A model generated the notes under the pieces. It saw nothing but the letters and a program-made list of their open reading frames with translations, was not told the origin of the DNA and did not search any database. Of a stretch of DNA of 64,000 nucleotides, positions 15,957 to 24,889 are shown piece after piece. The DNA comes from Nonomuraea sp. PA05 (GTDB taxonomy: Bacteria; Actinomycetota; Actinomycetes; Streptosporangiales; Streptosporangiaceae): contig NZ_VSEY01000029.1 in the NCBI RefSeq assembly GCF_008086045.1, forward strand, positions 106,882 to 170,881, in the 5' to 3' direction. The translations under genes and the position numbers were made by a program. Position 1 is the stretch's first letter; every line of letters starts with the position of its first letter.

Positions 15957-17408
15957 TCAGGAGCCGGCGCTGGTCACGGCGCGGATGGCGGCCGGGATCG
16001 CCGTGGCCACGTCGGCGGCGGCCAGCGGCGCCCCGTCGGCGGCCAGCCGCCCGGCCACCCCGTGCAGGTAGGCGCCGCACGAGGCCGCGTCGTAGCAGCT
16101 CAGTCCCTGCGCCAGCAGCGCGCCCGCCAGCCCTGACAACACGTCGCCCGTGCCGCCGGTGGCCAGCCACGGCGTGCCGGACACGTTCACCCTGGCCGGT
16201 CGCCCCTCCTCGGCCACCACCGTGGTGGAGCCCTTGAGCAGCACGGTCACGCCCAGCTCCGCCGCCGCCCGCCTGGCGTGCTCGAGCCTGGCCGCCTCGA
16301 TGTCGGCCCGGTCGGCGCCGATCAGCCTGGACAGCTCGCCCGCGTGCGGCGTGATCAGGACGGGCGCGGTACGCCGCAGCAGCCCCTTGTCCCTGGCCAC
16401 CAGCGTCAGCCCGTCGGCGTCCACCAGCACGGGCACGTCGCCGGCGAGCACCCTGGCGGCCAGTTCGTGCGCCCAGGTGTCGGTGCCCAGCCCCGGGCCG
16501 AGCACCCACGCCTGCACCCGGCCCACGTGCTCGACGGAAGGCGCGTCGAGGAGCGTGACCACGGCCTCCGGCCAGTGCGAGCGCACCTGGGCGACCGGCG
16601 CCTCGCGGCCCGCGTACCTGACCATGCCGGACCCGCCCCGCAGCGCGCCGCCCACGGCCAGCACGGCCGCGCCGGTGAACAGGTCGCTGCCCGCCGCGAC
16701 GCCCAGCACTCCCCTGCGGTACTTGTCCGACTCGCCGCCGGGGCGCGGGATCAGCCCGGCCACGTCGCGGCCGGTGAGCGCGGTGGCGTCGGGATCGGGC
16801 AGGTGCTCCCCCAGCCCGATGTCGATCAGCTCGACGTCACCGGCGAACGCCGCGCCCGGATCGACCAGCAGCCCCGTCTTGTACGCCCCCATGGTCACGG
16901 TCACCTTGGCCCGGACGGCGACGCCCGCCACCTGCCCGCTGCTCGCGTCCACGCCGCTGGGCAGGTCCACGGCCACGACCGCGGCCCCTGCGGCGTTCGC
17001 CTCCGCCGCGAGCCGCGCGTACGGCTCCCTGAGCGCCCCCGACGCCCCGATGCCCACGAGCCCGTCCACGATCAGGTCGGCCTGCCCGATCGCCGTCGCC
17101 TCCGCGACCCGCCCGCCGGCGTCGAGCAGCGCCCGCAGCCCCGCCTCGTGCGTCCTGGACCCGGCGAGCACGGCCTCCACCCTGGCTCCGCGCCTGGCCA
17201 GCCGCTCGCCCGCGTACAGGGCGTCCCCGCCGTTGTCGCCGCTGCCGACGAGCAGGACGACGCGCCTGCCGTAGACCCGTCCCAGCAGGTCGGCGCAGAC
17301 GGCGGCGAGGCCGGCGGCGGCGCGCTGCATCAGCGTGCCCTCGGGCAGCCGGGCCATGAGCGCCTGCTCGGCGCCCCGGATCTGGTCGGCGGTGTAGGCG
17401 GTACGCAT
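15957..17408 (-). CDS. nnr: Bifunctional NAD(P)HX epimerase / ADP-dependent dehydratase
   Basis: 483 residues with two repair domains. The N-terminal YjeF_N epimerase (about 1-215) has LVGSGDNGGDALYAGERLA and VDLPSGVDASSG. The C-terminal ribokinase-like dehydratase (about 225-480) has ITPHAGELSRLIG, LLKGSTTVV and the nucleotide motif GTPWLATGGTGDVLSGLAG. Together they epimerise and dehydrate damaged hydrated NAD(P)H back to NAD(P)H, using ADP. Length and fusion match the bacterial Nnr. It is followed by alr and preceded by acpS. Confidence 0.95.
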   Translation of the reverse strand: MRTAYTADQIRGAEQALMARLPEGTLMQRAAAGLAAVCADLLGRVYGRRVVLLVGSGDNGGDALYAGERLARRGARVEAVLAGSRTHEAGLRALLDAGGRVAEATAIGQADLIVDGLVGIGASGALREPYARLAAEANAAGAAVVAVDLPSGVDASSGQVAGVAVRAKVTVTMGAYKTGLLVDPGAAFAGDVELIDIGLGEHLPDPDATALTGRDVAGLIPRPGGESDKYRRGVLGVAAGSDLFTGAAVLAVGGALRGGSGMVRYAGREAPVAQVRSHWPEAVVTLLDAPSVEHVGRVQAWVLGPGLGTDTWAHELAARVLAGDVPVLVDADGLTLVARDKGLLRRTAPVLITPHAGELSRLIGADRADIEAARLEHARRAAAELGVTVLLKGSTTVVAEEGRPARVNVSGTPWLATGGTGDVLSGLAGALLAQGLSCYDAASCGAYLHGVAGRLAADGAPLAAADVATAIPAAIRAVTSAGS

Positions 17409-17416
17409 GATCCGAA

Positions 17417-17442
17417 GCTATCCCTCCGCGCTATCCCTCCGC
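17417..17442. repeat. 13-bp perfect tandem duplication at the acpS stop
   Basis: GCTATCCCTCCGC occurs twice in direct succession (17417-17429, 17430-17442). The second copy contains the last codons and stop of acpS, so the first is a relic of a duplicated gene end in the nnr gap. Confidence 0.85.
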
Positions 17443-17781
17443 GATCACATAGGCCACGGCCACGCCCGCGTCGTGGCTGAGCGAGATGTGCCAGCGCTTG
17501 ACCCCGAGCCCGTACGCGACCTCGGCCACCTTGCCCGAGATCCGCAGCTCGGGCTTGCCGAGCTCGTCGCAGCGCACCTCGGCCTCCAGGTGCCCCAGGC
17601 CCTGGGGCGCGCCGAGCGCCTTGGCCACGGCCTCCTTGGCGGCGAACCTGGCGGCCAGCGACTGCACGGGGAGTGGCCGCTCGATTTCGGTGAACAGCCG
17701 CTCCCTGAGCGGCGGCGTGCGCTCCAGCGCGGCCTCGAAGCGGGCGATGTCCACGATGTCCACGCCGATACCCAGGATCAT
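17431..17781 (-). CDS. acpS: Holo-[acyl-carrier-protein] synthase
   Basis: 116 residues, the usual AcpS size. It moves 4'-phosphopantetheine from CoA to a serine of acyl carrier protein. The magnesium/CoA motif GIGVDIVDIARFE and the second motif RFAAKEAVAKALG are intact, and HISLSHDAGVAVAYVIAEG ends the protein. It lies 22 bases before nnr and 9 bases after the PhoX-like gene, all leftward. Confidence 0.96.
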   Translation of the reverse strand: MILGIGVDIVDIARFEAALERTPPLRERLFTEIERPLPVQSLAARFAAKEAVAKALGAPQGLGHLEAEVRCDELGKPELRISGKVAEVAYGLGVKRWHISLSHDAGVAVAYVIAEG

Positions 17782-17790
17782 CGTCCTAGG

Positions 17791-19200
17791 CTATTGGAAC
17801 GGCCCGCGCTCCCACGGCCCCCAGATCGCGATGGACATGCCCTGCTTGGCCTGGAGGTTGACGTAGAGGGTGTGGCCGCCCGGGCCGAACGTGGAGCCGG
17901 CGAACTCCGCCCCGTCGTCGCCCTCGATCGGCTGCAGCCGGCAGAAGTCGAAGATCTGGCCGCTCCTGGTCAGCCCGCGCAGCCAGTTGTCCTGCTCGCC
18001 GTCCTCGCACAGCACGAGCGTGCCGCGCCTGCTGACGGTCACGTTGTCGGGCAGGTCCAGCACGGACGAGCGCGGCGACTCGTAGACGAGCTTGAGCCGC
18101 CCGCTCCACGTCTCGTACGCCCACACCTGCCCCCGCCCGTCGCCGAACCCGTCGGGCGCCCGCTCGCCCGGCGCCGTGGCCCCGCCCTGGGTGGAGACGA
18201 AGTACACGGTGCCGTGGTGGTGCACCGCGCCCTCCAGCCGGGCGAAGATCGCCGCCCCCTTCTTCCTGCCCTGCCTGCCCACGGCCTGGACGGCCTCGTC
18301 GTAGGCGGGCCTGCCCTTGAAGTCGGGGTCGGGGTCGTCGATGTCCACCCAGGTGGTCCCGTACGCGGTGCCGGGCTCCTGCCCCTTCGACAGGTCGGCG
18401 CGTTCGGTGCCGCTGACGGCGAGCATCTGCAGCCTGCCGCCGTCGAGCAGCCGTCCGGCCAGGATCGGGTGCTTGGGCGGCAGGTAGCGGTAGAAGCCGG
18501 AGGGGTGGGAGAAGTTGTCCTCGGTGAGGTAGATGGCGCCGGAGGAGGGGTCGAAGGCGGCCGACTCGTGCGGGAAGCGCCCGGCGGCGCGGATCGGCGT
18601 GGCCGTGGCGGCGCGGGCGACCGGCACCTCGAACAGGTAGCCGTGCTTGCGGGTGAGCTTGGAGTTGTCGTCGCCGGAGTGATCGTCGCCCACGTCGGGG
18701 CCGTTGACCGTCTCCTCGCAGCTCACCCAGGCCCGCCAGGCCATGGGGCCGCCGGAGCAGTTCATCATGGTGCCGTTCAGCGACGGCGCGCTCCTGATCA
18801 CCTCGCCGTAGCGGGTGACCCGGATCGTCGAGGTGCCACCGCCGGCCATCGGGTCGTAGGCCTTGTCCCTGTCGCCGAACGCGCCCACGGGCCCGCTGAC
18901 CTCGTGGTTGCGGATGAGGACGGCGCTGCCCCCTGGCCCGGAGAAGGCGGCCATGCCGTCGTGCTTGCCCGGCACGGCGGAGCCGTCGCTGTACTTCTCG
19001 CCCGCCACGCTGAACGAGCGGTACCGGAACCCGTCGGGCAGGTGCAGCCGCACCTTCCCATCCCGGAGATCGCGTACGGGGCGGAGCGTCCCGTACCCGC
19101 GCACGGGGTCGGCCCCGCCCTTCGCGCCGGCGCACGCGACCCCCGCGAAGGGCCCGGCGATCCCGGCGGCGACGTTGGAGATGAAGCGACGACGGTCCAC
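17791..19200 (-). CDS. PhoX-like phosphatase (DUF839), Tat-exported
   Basis: 469 residues from GTG 19200, with GGGAGG seven bases before; a longer frame to 19266 is unlikely. The start VDRRRFISNVAAGIAGPFAG is a twin-arginine signal. Family motifs are WVSCEETVNG, RFPHESAAFDPSSGAIYLTED and TFGPGGHTLYVNLQ. PhoX-type enzymes are secreted metal-dependent alkaline phosphatases, but many DUF839 members are untested. The gene is divergent from coaA across a short gap. Activity on phosphate esters is inferred only. Confidence 0.88.
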   Translation of the reverse strand: MDRRRFISNVAAGIAGPFAGVACAGAKGGADPVRGYGTLRPVRDLRDGKVRLHLPDGFRYRSFSVAGEKYSDGSAVPGKHDGMAAFSGPGGSAVLIRNHEVSGPVGAFGDRDKAYDPMAGGGTSTIRVTRYGEVIRSAPSLNGTMMNCSGGPMAWRAWVSCEETVNGPDVGDDHSGDDNSKLTRKHGYLFEVPVARAATATPIRAAGRFPHESAAFDPSSGAIYLTEDNFSHPSGFYRYLPPKHPILAGRLLDGGRLQMLAVSGTERADLSKGQEPGTAYGTTWVDIDDPDPDFKGRPAYDEAVQAVGRQGRKKGAAIFARLEGAVHHHGTVYFVSTQGGATAPGERAPDGFGDGRGQVWAYETWSGRLKLVYESPRSSVLDLPDNVTVSRRGTLVLCEDGEQDNWLRGLTRSGQIFDFCRLQPIEGDDGAEFAGSTFGPGGHTLYVNLQAKQGMSIAIWGPWERGPFQ

Positions 19201-19355
19201 GGAATACCTCCCGTCGGGACAGTAGCCGCCGGTCAGCCGTTGCACGTCCGATTCACCAAGACCCATTCTCTTTCCCCGAAGTGGCTCTCGGTAATCCCAC
19301 GTTTTTATCCACAGGCTGTGGATCCCCGGGGGCGGCCCCGCCAGGGTCCCGGTTT

Positions 19356-20297
19356 GTGACGCATCGCTACGCTGCCAAGGTGAATAACGGCTACGTGGAA
19401 CTGAGCAGGGAGCAGTGGAGCGAGCTCCGCAAGAACACGCCCTTGACTCTCACCGCAGACGAGCTGGAAGAGCTACGCGGCGTCGATGACCCGATCGACC
19501 TCACCGAGGTCACCGACATCTACCTCCCCCTGACCCGGCTGCTCAACCTGCACTTCACCGGGTCCAAGCAGCGCAGCAGCGTGCTGAGCGCGTTCCTCGG
19601 CAAATCCGAGCGGCGCGTGCCGTACATCCTGGGCATCGCGGGCAGCGTCGCGGTCGGCAAGTCGACCACGGCGCGCCTGCTGCACACCCTCCTGGCCCGC
19701 TGGCCCGAGCACCCGCACGTGGAGCTGATCACCACCGACAGTTTCCTCTACCCCAACGCGGTGCTGGAGGCCAAGAAGATCATGCATCGCAAGGGCTTCC
19801 CCGAGAGCTACGACCGCCGGGCGCTGGTCAGGTTCGTGGCGGAGGTGAAGGCGGGCGGAGCCGAGGTCAAGGCGCCCATCTACAGCCACCTCGAATACGA
19901 CATCGTCCCCGGCGCCGCCCAGACCGTGAAGAACCCCGACATCCTCATCATCGAGGGGCTCAACGTCCTGCAACCGGCCCCGCCCACCTCCCTCGCCGTC
20001 AACGACTACTTCGACTTCTCCATCTACGTGGACGCCAAGGTCGAGGACATCCGCACCTGGTACGTCGAACGTTTCCACAAGCTCCGCCGCACCGCCTTCG
20101 AGGACCCCAAGTCGTACTTCCGGCACATCGCGGAGCTGTCCTACGACGAGGCCACCGAATTCGCGCGCAACGTCTGGCGCGACATCAACGAACGCAACCT
20201 CATCGAGAACATCGCCCCCACCAGGGGCCGCGCCGACCTCGTCCTCAAGAAGGGCGTCGACCACTCCGTACAGCGGGTTCGGCTCCGCCAGACCTGA
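19356..20297 (+). CDS. coaA: Type I pantothenate kinase
   Basis: 313 residues from GTG 19356, with AGGG nine bases upstream; GTG 19380 is the main alternative. It phosphorylates pantothenate, the first committed step of CoA synthesis. The P-loop GIAGSVAVGKSTTARLL, TTDSFLYPN, KGFPESYD and IIEGLNVLQ are all conserved. The C-terminus NERNLIENIAPTRGRADLVL is typical. It is divergent from the PhoX-like gene; a small minus-strand ORF overlaps its last 53 bases. Confidence 0.96.
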   Translation: MTHRYAAKVNNGYVELSREQWSELRKNTPLTLTADELEELRGVDDPIDLTEVTDIYLPLTRLLNLHFTGSKQRSSVLSAFLGKSERRVPYILGIAGSVAVGKSTTARLLHTLLARWPEHPHVELITTDSFLYPNAVLEAKKIMHRKGFPESYDRRALVRFVAEVKAGGAEVKAPIYSHLEYDIVPGAAQTVKNPDILIIEGLNVLQPAPPTSLAVNDYFDFSIYVDAKVEDIRTWYVERFHKLRRTAFEDPKSYFRHIAELSYDEATEFARNVWRDINERNLIENIAPTRGRADLVLKKGVDHSVQRVRLRQT

Positions 20298-20403
20298 ACA
20301 CCTCCTCGAACAGGTAGCGCGCGAACCTGCCCGCGCACTCCTGGTCGTCGAGGCCGGCGAACCAGCACTCCTCACCGTGGTCGTGGCACCAGTACCAGAT
20401 CAT
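20245..20403 (-). CDS. Small Cys/Trp-rich protein antiparallel to the coaA end
   Basis: A 52-codon frame from ATG 20403 begins MIWYWCHDHGEECWFAGLDD and continues with QECAGRFARYLFEEVF. In the first 39 codons every third position but one is G or C. This bias disappears once the frame enters coaA, the pattern expected of a real gene overlapping another. Cys and His (W-C-H-D-H...E-E-C, then E-C-A) could bind a metal. No family is recognised. A GAGG lies about nine bases before the ATG. It faces coaA tail-to-tail. Confidence 0.5.
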   Translation of the reverse strand: MIWYWCHDHGEECWFAGLDDQECAGRFARYLFEEVFRSGGAEPAVRSGRRPS

Positions 20404-20466
20404 GTGAGGGAGCCTCGCGTACCACTATCAACACAACGTCAAGGTTCGTTCGACGACAATGTCCTC

Positions 20467-21393
20467 GTGCTGCATCTGCGACTGATCGTCCCGTCCGACC
20501 GCACAGAAGAGGCGGTCGAGGTGCTGGAGGGCTGCCCGGGCGTCACCAACCTCGTGGTGCTGCCCGGCGCGGCCCGCGAGCCGCGGGGCGACGTGATCCT
20601 CTGCGACTCGGCCAGGGAGTCGGCCAACGAAGTGCTGGGCAAGCTCGCCTGGCTGGAGGAGGAAGGCTCCATCGCCGCCGAGCAGATCGACCTCTCCCTG
20701 TCCCGGGCGGCCGACCGGGCCGTCGAGCAGGCGCCGGGCGACCCCGACGACGCCGTGATCTGGGAGGATCTTGAGCACAAGGTGGACGCCGACTCCCGCG
20801 TGACGTGGGCGTACCTGGCCTTCCTGGCCATCGCCACCCAGATCGCGGGCATCGGCGTCCTGCAGAACTCCCCCATCCTGATCGTCGGCGCGATGGTGCT
20901 CGGCCCCGAGTTCGGCGCGGTCGCGGCCATCTGCTTCGGCCTGCTGCGGCGCAGGGGGCACCTGATCGTCACCGCGCTGCGCACGCTGGCCATCGGGTTC
21001 ACGGTCGCGATCGCCATCACGTACGCGTGCGCGCTCGTCTCCTACTGGCTCGGCTGGATCGACATCGGCAACCTCACCAGCAACGAGGAGGTGCAGTTCA
21101 TCGTCAAGCCGGACCGCTGGTCGTTCATCGTGGCGCTGCTGGCGGGCGCGGCCGGGGTGCTGTCGGTCACGGCGGGCAAGTCGTCGGCGCTGGTCGGCGT
21201 CTTCATCTCGGTCACCACGGTGCCCGCGGCCGGCTACGTGGCCGTCGCGATGGCGGTGTCCGACTGGGGAGAGGTCGCGGCGGCCGTCTCCCAGCTCGGC
21301 ATCAACATCCTGGGGATGGTCATCTCAGGGACGATCACCCTGATGGTCCAGCGGAAATTCTGGCCTCAAGTAGGACGTCGTTCATCCATATGA
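20467..21393 (+). CDS. DUF389 family membrane protein
   Basis: 308 residues. GTG 20467 gives MLHLRLIVPSDRTEEAVEVL, the usual family start, although the frame opens at 20377. A cytoplasmic N-domain of about 110 residues is followed by several membrane helices. These include NSPILIVGAMVLGPEFGAVA, FIVALLAGAAGVLSVTAGKS and VGVFISVTTVPAAGYVAVAM. Some DUF389 proteins are proposed transporters; function is not established. It lies 40 bases before the ABC operon and may not belong to it. Confidence 0.88.
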   Translation: MLHLRLIVPSDRTEEAVEVLEGCPGVTNLVVLPGAAREPRGDVILCDSARESANEVLGKLAWLEEEGSIAAEQIDLSLSRAADRAVEQAPGDPDDAVIWEDLEHKVDADSRVTWAYLAFLAIATQIAGIGVLQNSPILIVGAMVLGPEFGAVAAICFGLLRRRGHLIVTALRTLAIGFTVAIAITYACALVSYWLGWIDIGNLTSNEEVQFIVKPDRWSFIVALLAGAAGVLSVTAGKSSALVGVFISVTTVPAAGYVAVAMAVSDWGEVAAAVSQLGINILGMVISGTITLMVQRKFWPQVGRRSSI

Positions 21394-21433
21394 CCGAGGC
21401 CACACCGCCGGGGCGGCTAGTAGGGTCCGGCAC

Positions 21434-22342
21434 ATGCACATCCTCGCCACCGAGGGGCTGACCAAACGTTTCCCCACCGTCACCGCGGTCGACCAGCTCA
21501 CGGTCACCGTGGGGCCCGGCGTGACCGGGCTGGTCGGCGCGAACGGCGCGGGCAAGTCGACGCTGATCAAGATCCTGCTCGGCCTGCTGCCGCCCTCCGG
21601 CGGCAGCGCGCGCGTGCTGGACCTGGACGTCACGACGCGGGGCGCCGAGATCCGCCGCTTCGTCGGTTACATGCCCGAGCACGAATGCCTGCCCCCCGAC
21701 GTCTCCGCCACCGAGCTGGTCGTCCACCTCGCCCGGATGTCCGGCCTGCCGCGCACCGCCGCCCGCGAGCGCGCCGCCGACGTGCTGCGCCACGTCGGGC
21801 TGGCCGAAGAGCGCTACCGGCCCGTCGGGGGTTACTCGACCGGCATGAAGCAACGGGTCAAGCTGGCCCAGGCGCTCGTCCACGACCCGAAGCTGATCTT
21901 CCTCGACGAGCCGACCAACGGCCTCGACCCACGCGGCCGCGACGAGATGCTGACGCTGATCAGGCGCATCGGCACCGAGTTCGGCATCAGCGTGCTCGTC
22001 ACCTCCCACCTGCTCGGCGAGCTGGAGCGCATCTGCGACCACGTCGTCGTCATCGACGCGGGGCGGCTGCTGCGCTCGTCCGGCATCGGCGAGTTCACGC
22101 AGGCCACGCAGACCGTGACGGTCGAGGTGGACGAGGGGCTCGACGCGCTGGCCGCCCGGCTGTCCGGCGGCGGGCAGACCGTCTCCCAGCAGGGCCGCCT
22201 GCTGGTGGTCAAGGTGCAGGGGCCCGAGACGTTCGACGCGATCCGCGACGCGACGGCCGAGCTGGACCTGTGCCTCATCCGCCTCGAACAGGGACGCCAC
22301 CGCATCGAGGACGTCTTCAGGGAGGAGGTCGCACATGTCTGA
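21434..22342 (+). CDS. ABC transporter ATPase (first of two)
   Basis: 302 residues. Walker A is VGANGAGKST, the signature YSTGMKQRVK, Walker B LIFLDEPTNGLDP, and the switch His is in VLVTSHLLGE. A C-terminal region of about 80 residues is typical of ABC-2 exporter ATPases. It overlaps the next permease by eight bases. Substrate unknown. Confidence 0.93.
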   Translation: MHILATEGLTKRFPTVTAVDQLTVTVGPGVTGLVGANGAGKSTLIKILLGLLPPSGGSARVLDLDVTTRGAEIRRFVGYMPEHECLPPDVSATELVVHLARMSGLPRTAARERAADVLRHVGLAEERYRPVGGYSTGMKQRVKLAQALVHDPKLIFLDEPTNGLDPRGRDEMLTLIRRIGTEFGISVLVTSHLLGELERICDHVVVIDAGRLLRSSGIGEFTQATQTVTVEVDEGLDALAARLSGGGQTVSQQGRLLVVKVQGPETFDAIRDATAELDLCLIRLEQGRHRIEDVFREEVAHV

Positions 22343-23195
22343 GATCTACGACATCGGCTATCGCCACTACGACGGCCCCCGGCTCGGCCGCGGCCACTCG
22401 ACCAGGGCGCTGGCCGTGCACAGCCTGCGCGGCGTCTTCGGCCTCGGCCGCCCGGCGCGCAGCAAGATCGTGCCGTTCGCGCTGGCGGCCATCATGGTGC
22501 TGCCCTCGATCGTGGGCATCGCCCTGATGGCCCTGGCGCAGCAGCGCGGCATCCCCTACAGCGGGTTCGCGGTCGTCATGCAGGCCGTGGTGGCCATCTT
22601 CCTGGCCGCGCAGGCCCCCACCGTGGTCGCGCCCGACCTGCGCTACCGCGTGCTGCCGCTCTACCTGTCGCGGCCCGTCACGATCGCCGAGTACGTCGGC
22701 GCCAAGGTGGCGGCGATGACCGTGGCGGTGTTCGCGCTGATCGCGGTGCCGCTCACGCTGACCTTCCTGGGCGAGCTGGTCGTGGACATGCCAGGGCCGC
22801 CGGCCACCGGCGAGTACTTCGGCGCCCTGCTCATGGCGCTGCTGCTGGCGGTGCTGCTGTCGGCGTTCGGGCTGGCGCTGGCCTCGTTCACGCCGCGGCG
22901 CGGGCTCGGCGTGGCCTCCGTGATCACCGTCTACCTGCTGTCGTCGGCGTCCGTCCCGATCATCTACGGCTCGCTGTACTCCACGGGCAACGAGTCGGCG
23001 GCGGCCTGGGCGTGGCTGGCGAACCCGTTCTGGCTGGTCGACTCCGTGCAGCACTGGCTGTTCGGCACGCCGCCGCACTCCATCGAGAGCGCCGCCTACC
23101 CGAGCGGCCCCGCCTCGGCCGTCGTCCTGGTGCTGCTGATCGCCCTCGGTCTGGCCGCTCTCGGACTGCGCTACAGGAAGGCGGCCTCGCGATGA
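22335..23195 (+). CDS. ABC-2 type permease (first)
   Basis: 286 residues with about six hydrophobic helices, the first near 50-70 (IVPFALAAIMVLPSIVGIAL). The cytoplasmic N-terminus MSEIYDIGYRHYDGPRLGRG is conserved in actinobacterial ABC-2 permeases of this kind. The central L-Y-L-S-R-P-V-T stretch resembles the regulatory-loop region of NosY-like permeases. It is coupled to the second ATPase by an ATGA overlap, so the two half-transporters are made from one message. Confidence 0.88.
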   Translation: MSEIYDIGYRHYDGPRLGRGHSTRALAVHSLRGVFGLGRPARSKIVPFALAAIMVLPSIVGIALMALAQQRGIPYSGFAVVMQAVVAIFLAAQAPTVVAPDLRYRVLPLYLSRPVTIAEYVGAKVAAMTVAVFALIAVPLTLTFLGELVVDMPGPPATGEYFGALLMALLLAVLLSAFGLALASFTPRRGLGVASVITVYLLSSASVPIIYGSLYSTGNESAAAWAWLANPFWLVDSVQHWLFGTPPHSIESAAYPSGPASAVVLVLLIALGLAALGLRYRKAASR

Positions 23196-24106
23196 AGATC
23201 GAGCTCTCGCAGGTGTCCCGCTGGTACGGCAACGTGGTGGCGGTCAACGACGTCACCATGACCATCGGGCCAGGCGTCACGGGGCTGCTCGGGCCGAACG
23301 GCGCGGGCAAGTCGACGCTGCTGCACATGATGGCCGGCTTCCTGGCCCCATCGGGCGGCACGGTCACCCTGGACGGCACCACCGTCTGGAAGAACCACCA
23401 CATTTACCGAAATGTCGGCCTAGTTCCGGAAAGGGAGGGCGTATATGGCTTCCTGACCGGCTGGCAGTTCGTCCTCTCCGCCGCCCGCCTGCACGGCCTG
23501 TCCTCCCCGGAGGAGGCCGCCCGCAAGGCCCTGGCCACCGTGGAGATGGAGGAGCCGAAGGACCGGCGCGTCGAGACGTACTCCAAGGGCATGCGCCAGC
23601 GCGTCAAGGTCGCCGCCGCCCTCGTCCACGACCCGCCCGTCCTCCTGCTGGACGAGCCGTTCAACGGCATGGACCCGCGCCAGCGCCTCCACCTCATGGA
23701 CCTGATCAGGAACATGGGCACGGCGGGCAAGACCATCCTGTTCAGCTCCCACATCCTGGAGGAGGTCGAACGGGTCGCGCAGCACATCGAGGTGCTCGTC
23801 GCGGGCCGGCACGCCGCGTCCGGCAACTTCCGCGAGATCCGGCGGCTGATGACGGACCGGCCCCACCTGTTCCTGATCCGCTCCAGCGACGACAGGAAGC
23901 TCGCCGCCGCCCTTGTCCGCGACACCTCGACCGGCGGCATCACGCTGCGCCCAGAAGGCCTGGAGGTCCAGGCCACCGAGTTCCGCCGGTTCGCCCGCCT
24001 GCTGCCCAGGGTGGCTCGCGAGGAGGGCGTGCGCCTGCACCAGGTCTCCCCTGCGGACGAGGACCTGGAGAGCGTCTTCTCCTACCTGATCAACAGGAGC
24101 ACCTGA
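23192..24106 (+). CDS. ABC transporter ATPase (second)
   Basis: 304 residues from ATG 23192, which overlaps the permease stop. Walker A GPNGAGKST, signature YSKGMRQRVK, Walker B LLLDEPFNGMDP and switch FSSHILEEV are intact. It resembles the first ATPase but is clearly diverged, with a longer C-terminal domain. It pairs with either the preceding or the following permease. The next gene starts one base after its stop. Confidence 0.93.
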   Translation: MKIELSQVSRWYGNVVAVNDVTMTIGPGVTGLLGPNGAGKSTLLHMMAGFLAPSGGTVTLDGTTVWKNHHIYRNVGLVPEREGVYGFLTGWQFVLSAARLHGLSSPEEAARKALATVEMEEPKDRRVETYSKGMRQRVKVAAALVHDPPVLLLDEPFNGMDPRQRLHLMDLIRNMGTAGKTILFSSHILEEVERVAQHIEVLVAGRHAASGNFREIRRLMTDRPHLFLIRSSDDRKLAAALVRDTSTGGITLRPEGLEVQATEFRRFARLLPRVAREEGVRLHQVSPADEDLESVFSYLINRST

Positions 24107-24107
24107 C

Positions 24108-24824
24108 ATGAACACCGTGGTAGCGGGCATCACCTACCGCGCCCTGCTGGGCCGCCGGCGCATCATCCTGCTCCTGCTGCTCCCGCTCGCCCTCATCGCC
24201 CTGGCCGTGCTGTTCCGCGTCGTCGGCAGCGGCGACCAGCGCTCGGCCGTGCTGCTGCTGCAGAGCTTCGCCATCAGCACCATGCTGCCGCTGCTCGGCC
24301 TGATCGCCGGCACCGGCGTCATCGCCCCGGAGATCGACGACGGCACCATCATCCACCTGATGTCCAAGCCGATCTCGCGCCCCGTCATCATCCAGACGAA
24401 GTTCCTGGTGGCGGCCTCGCTGCTGGCCGTGTTCGGCGCCGTGCCCACCTACGTCGCGGGCTGGCTGCTGATCGGCGACGAGGACGGCATCGCGACCGGC
24501 TTCGCCGCCGGCACCCTGGTCGCCGGCATCGCCTACGCCGCCGTCTTCCTGCTGCTCGGTGTCGTCACCCGGCACGCCGTCACGATCGGCATCATCTACG
24601 CGCTGGTCTGGGAGAGCCTGGTGGGCAACCTCATCCCTGGCGCCCGCAAGTTCTCCATCCAGTACTGGGGCCAGTCGATCGCCGACCAGCTCAGCGACTC
24701 GCCCTTCTTCAAGGCCGACGTCACGCTCGGCTTCGCGATCCCAGCCCTGATCGTGGTGACCGTCGGCGCGGTCTTCTGGGCCGGTCAGCGCCTGCGCGTC
24801 TTCTCACTCACGGGCGACGAGTAA
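24108..24824 (+). CDS. ABC-2 type permease (second)
   Basis: 238 residues with about six membrane helices, starting MNTVVAGITYRALLGRRRII. GTIIHLMSKPISRPVII carries the family's S-K-P-x-S-R segment, also seen in the first permease as L-S-R-P. Last gene of the ATPase-permease-ATPase-permease operon, closed by a strong hairpin. An exporter of unknown substrate, or a heterotetramer, is inferred. Confidence 0.88.
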   Translation: MNTVVAGITYRALLGRRRIILLLLLPLALIALAVLFRVVGSGDQRSAVLLLQSFAISTMLPLLGLIAGTGVIAPEIDDGTIIHLMSKPISRPVIIQTKFLVAASLLAVFGAVPTYVAGWLLIGDEDGIATGFAAGTLVAGIAYAAVFLLLGVVTRHAVTIGIIYALVWESLVGNLIPGARKFSIQYWGQSIADQLSDSPFFKADVTLGFAIPALIVVTVGAVFWAGQRLRVFSLTGDE

Positions 24825-24838
24825 GACGTCCAGACACG

Positions 24839-24879
24839 CGTACGGCCCGTGGGAACGCGCTGTTCCCACGGGCCGTACG
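24839..24879. terminator. Bidirectional terminator, 18-bp perfect stem
   Basis: Positions 24839-24856 pair exactly with 24862-24879 around the loop GCGCT. It lies between the convergent ABC operon and glmM and would serve both. Confidence 0.9.
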
Positions 24880-24889
24880 AAAGAGGTGT

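Noticed and set aside
14740..16509. Alanine racemase fused to an upstream 200-residue segment
   Set aside because: The extra part is antisense-frame readthrough inside nnr; the family N-terminus begins at 15900.
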